Source of the DNA: Branchiostoma lanceolatum
Taxonomy: Eukaryota; Chordata; Leptocardii; Amphioxiformes; Branchiostomatidae
Direction: 5' to 3'
Assembly (NCBI RefSeq): GCF_035083965.1
Contig: NC_089732.1
Coordinates: 6,387,383 to 6,451,382 of the forward strand
Length of the DNA: 64,000 nt
Positions 57,701-64,000 of this stretch are shown here, in pieces (position 1 is the stretch's first letter; the number at the start of each line of letters is the position of its first letter). Both the position numbers and the translations under genes were made by a program. The notes under the pieces were generated by a model. That model was not told the DNA's origin, did not search any database, and worked only from the letters and a program-made list of their open reading frames with translations.

Positions 57701-60700
57701 ACTGACCGTCTCCAGCTTCTTCAAACAGGTACATGTGATTATCGTGATGTTGAATCACTCTCTCACTCACTCAGGCACGCAATCACTCATGCAGTCACTC
57801 ACTCACTTCCTCACTCTCACTAACTCAAACACTCACCCATTTGCTCACTCTTTCACTCATGATCACTTGCTTGCTCACATTCACACATGTATGCTCTCAC
57901 GCACCACAAACTCACTTACTCTCTTACTCACTTTCATTTAGTTGGTGAAACTTGCTCAAATCATTTGTAAATAGAATACTGCAAAAAGTTACAAAATAGG
58001 TACTGTAGATTTATTTTCGTAAAAATATGATTTTGACGTAGGGGTGTAAAGGATGTTTTTGTAATGTTTTAAGTTTGGGCTGGAAATAAAACTATAGCAT
58101 GCAAAAACGACAAAAATAAAACCACAAGAAGTTTCAAGATTTAATTTTGCAGTATGCAATGTGTTTCAAATTTTATCGGCTTGTTGTTTTGTGATCATAG
58201 GAGGGAGACCGTTTGAAAGACGAGGACCTGTACAAGTTTCTGATGGACCTGAAGAGACCCTCCTCTGTGCTCAAGAAGCTCAAATGCATTCCAGGTAAAC
58301 TTATTAACTTTCTGTATCACAGATAGGTTATACTATTTTTATGAATGTTAACATCTTTTTATCCAGTTAAAATCTAATGCCATACTAAGTGATATGTTAG
58401 TTATGCTAAAATCAGATGTTACGAAGTAGAAAAACAACACAATTCAGCCATCCACGGTATAAAAATATATTTCCTTTTCATTTTTTGCAGGTGCGTTGAA
58501 ACTGGACATCTCCCCGGCTCCAGACAACTCCCCCTACTGTCTGACCCCAGAACTGCACAAGGTCAACCCCTACCCTGATGCCAGGGGAAGGCCAACAAAG
58601 GAGATTGAGGAGTTTCCCACAAGAGAAGTCTTTCTTCCACACACAACATACAAGTAAGTTCAGGGATCTCCCCAGAAATATACAGTAGGATGGGGGGGGG
58701 GGTGCCAAGCACAGGATACGTGTTGCCGAGGGAGGAGGTCTGGAGGGGGGCGCGCACCCCTCAAGAGGAGAGCAGCTGTTGCATTTTGCCTTTTCCAGAC
58801 ACAAATGGAAGTTATTTCCTACAACTTCAGCTTTACAATTAATGAAATCTCAAGATTTGAGCAAAATAATTGCTGCTGGACCTGGGATTAGAACAGGGTG
58901 GAGGAGCGCCACTGTTCCATTCTTTAGAGAGATCCCTGAGTAAGTTTCAAGTGGATTCAATATTTTTTAAACCATGTATAACTTTGTACTGTATTTAGAA
59001 TAGTCGGTGAAATGTACACATGAAATTAATGTTGTGGGGTCGTATGGCATAATGGCAGGGTTTTCGGCCCAGAACCCAGCGGTCCCGGGTTCGAATCCCC
59101 TGACACTACTGATGATGTGCCCTTGGGAAAAGGCACTTTACACAACTTTCCTCACTCCACCCAAGTGTAAAAACGGGTATATTATGTGTGGGTCACGACA
59201 CCAGCAATAGCTGCCTGTGTCCCACGTGTATTGCACTGTTGTTATTCTAATAAATTCCCCCCAAAAAAAGTCAAATTAACGTTCATCTTTGCTTTTTCAG
59301 GAACCTGTTATACATTTACCCTCAATGCCTGAACTTCAGTAATCGCCCAGGATCATCCCGTAACATAGCGGTTAAGGTGCAGTTCATGTCTGGCGAGGAT
59401 GAGGCCTCTTCACTGAAGGTCAGATACTACTGTAATTCACTTTATCTTCATGGTAGCAAAATTTCACGGCATAAGGAAAATTGACATTTTCACTGAATGT
59501 TAACTTCACGGTTGCGGAAAGTGATTTACAGAACGGATGTGTGAAGGAATCAGAAATAATAACAGGTTTTTTCACAGTGATGATAAGTTCATGGTACAGA
59601 GGTGACCGTGAAAACAGTGTACATAAAGTTACAGTGAAAGAAACAAGAATTACAGTATCCTGTTGTTCAGAAACAACAATAGAAATTTGATTCTCATCCC
59701 ATTGGATTATGGTAAAAGACTAGTTCTGGTTAATGATAAGATTTGAAATTCTTCTTTTATGTCTTACAGGTAATTTTTGGAAAGTCCAGCTCTCCTGAAT
59801 TTCTCAAGGAAGCATACACAGCTGTCACCTACCACAACAAGTAAGGAAAAATACTGCATTTTGATCTTAAAGGTACTAGTGTTGTCATTTGTGTGATATG
59901 TTGGCTTTGATGTACATGTATTCTTAGAAAACAATCTGACTTAAACAACTGTTATCCAGTGATTAATTGTTCAAAAAAGTAAGAATGAAACTTGAGATTT
60001 TGTGTGTACATGTTTCCTACTGATTAATATTTTTCATGGCTGAATTATCTGCTATGTTTCTCCCAGGTCACCTGACTTCTATGAGGAGGTGAAGATAAAG
60101 ATGCCGCCGCACCTGTCAGACAACCACCACCTCCTCTTCACCTTCTACCACATCAGCTGCCAGCGCAAGCAGGAGACCGGGCCCGTAGAAACTCCCGTAG
60201 GATTCACGGTCGGTAACCTAGTCTCTGACAAATCCGTAAAATTTAAAGAGACACATCCCCAAAGGCTTAAAAATTCCGTACTTAATGATAAAGGCAATAT
60301 AAAGGTCACCCTCCTAAGCTCGGTACGTTACCTCCCATATCGACCCTGCTATTCCAAGCCGGTAAAATCGCTTCTTGCGACGTTACTGACAGTTGCTCAT
60401 GAATGATTAACGAGCTAGCCTTATTTGGCACAAACAGCCGTTATTTTGCTCTAAACCCAAAGTAGCGATGTAAGACGCAACCTGATTGGTTGATAGCATC
60501 CCAGCGTCCTTTGTGGTTTTGCACTAGATCATCTTGTGCAAACCCTCTGATTGGCTGAAAGCTGTTTTGGTGGTGACGTCGCCAGAAGTGATTTTACCGG
60601 CTTGGAATAGCAGGGATGATATGGGAGGTAACGTACCGAGCGATATCGGGTCGGCTGAGGAGGATGTATAAAGGTATAAACAGTGGTTTAAGGTGGAGGT

Positions 60701-63207
60701 GGAGGTAAGGTATAGTACGTAAGTGCCGGTGCTAAAGTCTGGTGGAGGGAAAGCAAACGTCACATGAAGATGGAAAGTGGTGGAGGCTTCTAAACAGGTG
60801 TGCACGTACACAGAATGACAAGTTGATGTGTCAACGTGGACGTTGTGTTTGTCGTATTTGATGCACACGCATGAACGGTAACTGCACAGGTCTCATGTTA
60901 TCAATGTTTTACCATAGTTTTTTTTTTCGGTAATTTTTCCCCTTTTTTTGGTCTGAAAGTTTTACAAACATGTGCTAATAATTTTCTTTCAAACCTTTTT
61001 TATTTTTTTCTCTATATTGAATGTAAGTTATTTTTAGCACATGGAAGAGTATACTTTACTACTTTTTATGGCCTAGTAGCTATCTTTTATCTTTTTGTAA
61101 GTATGAATCTATGATGAAATAAGTACTTGTTATTGTGTTTTTTACAGCACGAGGATAATTTTTTTCATTGCAAATGTGTTCAAATCTTTTTGATTTTTCT
61201 TTTTGCATGAATGCCACGGTATTCTTGCCATCTAAGTGCAGTGCATCAAATGCGAAAAACCTCCTAGCTCCCACAGGGAGAGTCACGAGCGTCACACTCT
61301 TCTTTAATGCATCCTGTACACAGCGGCCACAACAGCTGATCCCTCGAAAGTTGGCTCAGGCCATTCAGGAGACCGGTGGGCCCATCGAGACGCCCATAGG
61401 ATACACTGTAAGACCTCGGTTTTGTGTCTCCCGGTAGAGGAAACCCTGCATGCCACTCCACAACGTACACTGCCACTAATGACGTAACCTTGTACAGGAT
61501 GGACATACAGTGCATGCTCTTGGATACAGAATAACCGAGAAGAAAGAGTCTATGACATTTTACAGAGTCTATCTTTGTATGCTGGGCAATAAGGCACTTT
61601 ATCTTCTTCATATCTGGCTGCTTTGGTCTTTTTTCCCAAAGCCAATCTTTTCTATTTTTACACTGAACCTGTTCTATAAGCAGTGATGTCAGCAACAATG
61701 CCTTGAGGTTGTTTTTGTCAAAACTTCTGTTTAAGAAGATCTCTTTCTCCATTCTGTTTTCAAGAGCTCACTGCTACTCCTAATGACTGTGACTGTTACT
61801 GGTCTGTCCATCCCTGTGATCTGTGCTTTAGTTAGATCTCCCTGATCTTTGCTCTGTGATCCTTCAGCAGTGGGAAAGATATTTTTTATATGCCGCATTC
61901 CCACAGGAAGAGCAATATAAGCATAAAAGAATAGTTCAATACAAGACGCTTCAGCAATTTCACACTAATTCCATTGTGATAGATATCAGATCATAAATAT
62001 ATCAAAATTCAGATTTATCCTATGAACATGCAGACATTTGTTGTGCAATATTTGCTGATTACAAAAATATGGCTTCTCCCACCTTAACAATGTAGCTTCA
62101 GCATTAAGTTTAAGAAGAACACAATGCTAATCTATATCAAATTCACAATCTTTGCAATATTAGACTTGGACTAAAGATCTGCCTAATATGTTGAGTGTGC
62201 ATGGGTTGCAGCTCAAAGTGCTAAAATTGCCAAGATGTACAATTGCAGAAATGTGCTGGCAAAACTAAAGGAATTATGGACTAAGAAGGATAATGGGTAA
62301 ATGGTGGTAAAAATTGGACCTGGATTATCAAAATTAAATGATGAAGATAAAAGATAGAAAAAATGGCACTATTAGTTACTCACTAGGATGTTACAACCCT
62401 TCTTAGTCTTATCCTAGATGTGCAACATGTCTTGGTATAGAAAGTGGAAAGATCAATGGATTCATGGAGTACATTTGTAACCCGGTGCTGTATGTGTACA
62501 TGTACCTACTAGTGTTCCCCAGTGTTTGGGGTACCCAACCACCAGCACTAAATCAACGCACCAGTGAGATTTACCCTCTCCTACACAGTCATCTCAACCC
62601 TAGCAGTAAAATGCTTCCTCCTCCAGTATGTGACCCTCCTGTCTCCTGCAGTACTACTCACTGACATGTGTTATACACCTGTGTAGTGGATCCCTGTCCT
62701 GGCCAACGGTCGACTGCAGGTCGGAGAATTCAGCCTCCCTGTCTCCATGGAGAAGCCGCCACAGAGCTACTCTATGCTGTCACCTGATGTAAGTACCATA
62801 TTTTAGATACAAATGTACAGATGGGGGTTGGTAAGGTGTTCTTGCCTAGTGTACAATCCGTCATGTATCTCTGTAAAGCTGTAGTATACTCGTACCTCTG
62901 CTATTGTGTAGAAGCTGTATTTTTTATGATAGTTGCTTATTGAAAGAAAATCTGTGTACTTTTAAAAGTAGTTAAACAGCTATATTCATTCCACTTCCAA
63001 AGAACTTTTTTGTGCATTATTTTCGTATACCTTGCATGCTTTGCATATTATTTTTGTATGCTTCAAGAAGTTTTATAAATCTAAAGCATGTGGCATACTG
63101 TTTTTATTTTTTTTATTTTTTCTCTCTTGTGTAGCTGCTTTTGTTTGCTGTGCATGACCATGTGATATTTATGTTTCCCACAGTCCTTCTCCAAGCCCAA
63201 TATTGGG
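48710..63207 (+). CDS. DOCK6/7/8-type guanine nucleotide exchange factor, 5' part
   Basis: Atypical Rho-family exchange factor of the DOCK-C group (acts on Rac/Cdc42 in the family). Exons: 48710-48756, 49421-49514, 50768-50943, 51277-51348, 51716-51848, 52304-52516, 53666-53751, 53925-53991, 54374-54523, 54901-54975, 55535-55706, 57541-57728, 58201-58294, 58491-58653, 59301-59418, 59770-59840, 60067-60208, 62687-62788, 63184-63207, about 729 codons so far. Family blocks: [69 protein letters not shown], and from about residue 574 the DHR-1 lipid-binding domain ([31 protein letters not shown]). The catalytic DHR-2 lies beyond the window. Exon 17 has a weak donor (ACG/GTCGGT). Start has AAAATGGCGG context. 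Confidence 0.92.
49597..49748. mobile_element. TACTGTAAATT-type MITE fragment
   Basis: Starts TACAGTAAATTGC with internal TTTTAGCGGTT motifs; related pieces at 55003-55060 and 57996-58153. Truncated by the foldback that follows. Confidence 0.45.
49749..50580. mobile_element. 832-bp foldback element with 364-bp arms
   Basis: Left arm 49749-50112 is almost the exact reverse complement of right arm 50217-50580, with a 104-bp GC-richer spacer (contains CCGAATACGTGCCGCGGGCC). Ends are GGCTTTTTAGCGAATGCC and its complement; the same word recurs inside each arm (49919, 49949 and mirror sites). Lies in DOCK intron 2. No coding sequence. Arms this alike imply recent origin or arm-to-arm conversion. 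Confidence 0.9.
51447..51600. repeat. Interspersed repeat, second copy of 21477-21625 family
   Basis: Same ordered words as the copy in the LRP-like gene (CTTCCATTGACCCCA ... TGACCTTTGCAGTGACAC), in DOCK intron 4. Confidence 0.6.
51888..52130 (+). mobile_element. tRNA-derived SINE, family 1
   Basis: Head GTGTCAGAGTGGCCCAACAG with box B GGGTTCGATGCTC, then CGTTGTGCC, GGGAAAGGCTCTTTAGACG, CCACCGAGCCTCTTC and tail CCAACATCTAGCACATTTACC. Fullest of the three copies; 40 bp after the donor of DOCK exon 5. Confidence 0.88.
52749..53440. mobile_element. Non-autonomous element with TAGAGTCCATTC ends
   Basis: Perfect termini TAGAGTCCATTC and GAATGGACTCTA, with GTCACCGCGAGGGTT / AACCCTCGCGGTGAC just inside. 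About 690 bp, AT-rich, with repeated AAATGGTAGAA words. In DOCK intron 6. Confidence 0.85.
55003..55060. mobile_element. TACTGTAAATG MITE fragment
   Basis: Short piece starting TACTGTAAATGCAGAAATG and ending near GTTTTAGCGGTGAA; in DOCK intron 10. Confidence 0.4.
55789..56033. mobile_element. MITE with CTGTAAGTCTACTTAGATCC ends, TA target
   Basis: Terminal inverted repeats CTGTAAGTCTACTTAGATCC and GGATCTAAGTAGACTTACAG bounded by TA on each side. About 245 bp, with internal CCGCGG motifs. TA duplication fits Tc1/mariner-like mobilisation. In DOCK intron 11. Confidence 0.88.
56728..56751 (+). other. Candidate 24-nt microexon of DOCK
   Basis: GTAG acceptor (TATCTCGTAG) and strong donor (GG/GTAAGT) enclose 24 nt in phase 1-1, matching the flanking exons 55706 and 57541. 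Would add GLLISWKQ without shifting the frame. Not counted in the main model. Confidence 0.5.
57996..58153. mobile_element. TACTGTAGATTTATTTTCG MITE-like repeat
   Basis: Begins TACTGTAGATTTATTTTCG and ends AGATTTAATTTTGCAGTA, an imperfect inverted repeat; in DOCK intron 12 after a CTCACTCA-rich stretch (57755-57930). Confidence 0.5.
58661..58938. mobile_element. hAT-like MITE inserted in a splice donor
   Basis: Termini CAGGGATCTC and GAGATCCCTG (longer match with a few changes: CCCCAGAA / TTCTTTAGA), 278 bp. An 8-bp direct repeat AGTAAGTT sits at 58653-58660 and 58939-58946; eight bases is the hAT target-duplication length. The left copy is the donor of DOCK exon 14 (AA/GTAAGTT). No transposase. 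Confidence 0.88.
59030..59250 (+). mobile_element. tRNA-derived SINE, family 2
   Basis: Head GGGTCGTATGGCATAATGGC, box B GGGTTCGAATCCC, then GATGATGTGCCCTTGGGAAA and CCTCACTCCACCCAAGTG, matching 6293-6540. Ends in a short A-rich tail before the exon 15 acceptor of DOCK. Confidence 0.82.
59428..59656. mobile_element. MITE with CTGTAATTC ends, TA target
   Basis: Begins TACTGTAATTCAC and ends GAATTACAGTA, inverted repeats with TA on both sides. Homologous over its length to 42383-42616. Starts about 10 bp after the donor of DOCK exon 15. Confidence 0.85.
60318..60641. mobile_element. MITE with about 60-bp terminal inverted repeats
   Basis: Left GCTCGGTACGTTACCTCCCA and right TGGGAGGTAACGTACCGAGC pair exactly; pairing goes on through CCCTGCTATTCCAAGCCGG / CCGGCTTGGAATAGCAGGG and TAAAATC / GATTTTA. 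324 bp, in DOCK intron 17, 110 bp after the weak donor. Confidence 0.9.
61369..61407 (+). other. Candidate duplicated 39-nt exon in DHR-1 of DOCK
   Basis: ATTCAG acceptor, 39 nt, GTAAGA donor, phase 0-0. Encodes [13 protein letters not shown], a near copy of the end of exon 17 ([12 protein letters not shown]). Could be included after exon 17 as an extra loop, or be a relic of a local duplication. Tyr-Thr followed by Trp of exon 18 fits the DOCK family as well as exon 17 does. Confidence 0.5.
63184..63207 (+). other. 24-nt microexon of DOCK
   Basis: CCCACAG acceptor and GGG/GTAAGC donor enclose SFSKPNIG, phase 0-0, directly after exon 18 (MLSPD). Its place matches the variable SPEVPLPG-like segment of DOCK7. 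Counted in the main model; the remaining 793 bp show no further exon. Confidence 0.6.
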
Positions 63208-64000
63208 GTAAGCCCAGAGATAGTGGTCAGCAGCTTGTTTATGCTGGTGTCAGTGGCAAGATAAATACCAACCTAGTCTCCAATTCATAGCTGCAGACTT
63301 CTGTCGTCGGGCTGTATATTATGATTTCAGAACTTTTGAAAATACAGTATGTCTGAATTGCTGGAAATAAAGCCGAGTGTTGGAAGACTATGATATTATT
63401 ACATAAAATGAAAGTGACATACATTGTAAAGTAGCAGTTGAAAACGGTTGTAGCTGTAAATATTTGGAGGCTTGGTTCACTTTTATCTTGAAACTGACTT
63501 TAGGGGACATAAGGCAACTCCACCACTACTGGTTCCAATGTAGTGAATGTAAAAGGGCTTGAAGTTCACATGGATCAAACGGCATTAAAACATGACAAGA
63601 AATGTCAAGCCAAAGAGAATGTTTAGATATCAAGTTAGAGAGAGAGATATGTGACGAGTCAAAGAGATGTTTAGGTATACAAACTGTAAAGGTGCAAAGA
63701 AAAGCACTTTCTACATTTTACGAAACTGATACAAAGAGAGACAACAAATACAAAAAGATTCAACATCAAACAGGGCTGTCTCCAGTTTTTAAATTTTTTC
63801 AATCCCACTCATTGTTTGGGAGCCAATGTGTTGAATTTTCCTTGTTAAATTCATCATTTTAAGCTTACGTAGATACATTTTCATCAATTTTATGTCATTA
63901 AGTTCAGATTTTGGGACAGACAAGATAAAAAAATTTAACTTTTCCGTCCCGACAGGCAAATTTCCGTCCCGGGACAGAGGGACGGGTCCCAGAGACAGCC

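Noticed and set aside
57755-57930. Ser/His/Thr-rich extension of DOCK exon 12
   Set aside because: The exon ends at CAG/GTACAT (57728); what follows is a CTCACTCA simple repeat.
58478-58804. Minus-strand 108-codon Cys/Pro-rich frame
   Set aside because: Shadow of DOCK exon 14 and of the GC-rich end of the hAT-like MITE.
61264-61752. 162-codon minus-strand open frame in a DOCK intron
   Set aside because: No domain; overlaps the candidate 39-nt exon in antisense; length not remarkable.

Overview
The window is animal nuclear DNA. Genes are split by GT-AG introns, coding exons are short, and introns are crowded with tRNA-derived SINEs, small inverted-repeat DNA elements, microsatellites and tRNA genes. 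Domain content (an LDL-receptor family gene, an ATG4 of the C/D type and a DOCK6/7/8-type exchange factor) together with compact introns points to an invertebrate deuterostome. A cephalochordate (amphioxus) is my best guess; this is inference, not something the sequence proves. All exon models below were read by hand from splice sites, frame continuity and family conservation. Their summed lengths are multiples of three.

Layout. (1) 1-14765, plus strand: four tandem genes, A to D, encode TauD/TfdA-like Fe(II)/2-oxoglutarate dioxygenases of the plant At3g21360 'clavaminate synthase-like' type. They share a five-exon core with identical phases. A and B are recent duplicates on a unit of about 3.5 kb; C and D are older. 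A has lost its N-terminal part to a 162-bp tandem array. B carries two alternative leaders, and D has a leader in the wrong frame. (2) 16549-37323, plus strand: a 26-exon secreted LDL-receptor-related gene of about 1335 residues. It has a signal peptide, ten LDL-A repeats, two EGF modules, a first YWTD propeller with EGF, a Thr/Ser/Pro linker, an eleventh LDL-A, a second propeller with EGF, then stop. No transmembrane segment is seen. Its introns hold a 1.15-kb octamer satellite, a long CA repeat and a cluster of antisense tRNA-Cys genes. (3) 40228-48274, minus strand: a complete ten-exon ATG4 cysteine protease (470 residues). (4) 48710 to beyond the right edge, plus strand: the 5' part of a DOCK-C gene up to and including much of the DHR-1 domain.

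The LDL-receptor gene and ATG4 converge, with about 2.9 kb between stop codons. ATG4 and DOCK diverge from a 435-bp shared promoter holding a TCACGTGA E-box and YY1-like motifs. The four loci have no obvious pathway link; only the dioxygenase array is a functional cluster in the sense of paralogues side by side.

The most interesting points are: a small hAT-like element whose 8-bp target duplication is the splice donor of a DOCK exon; a near-duplicate 13-codon exon in the DOCK DHR-1 domain; the two-propeller secreted LRP whose two halves have matching exon lengths and phases; leader switching and apparent 3' gene conversion in the dioxygenase array; and an 832-bp foldback in a DOCK intron.
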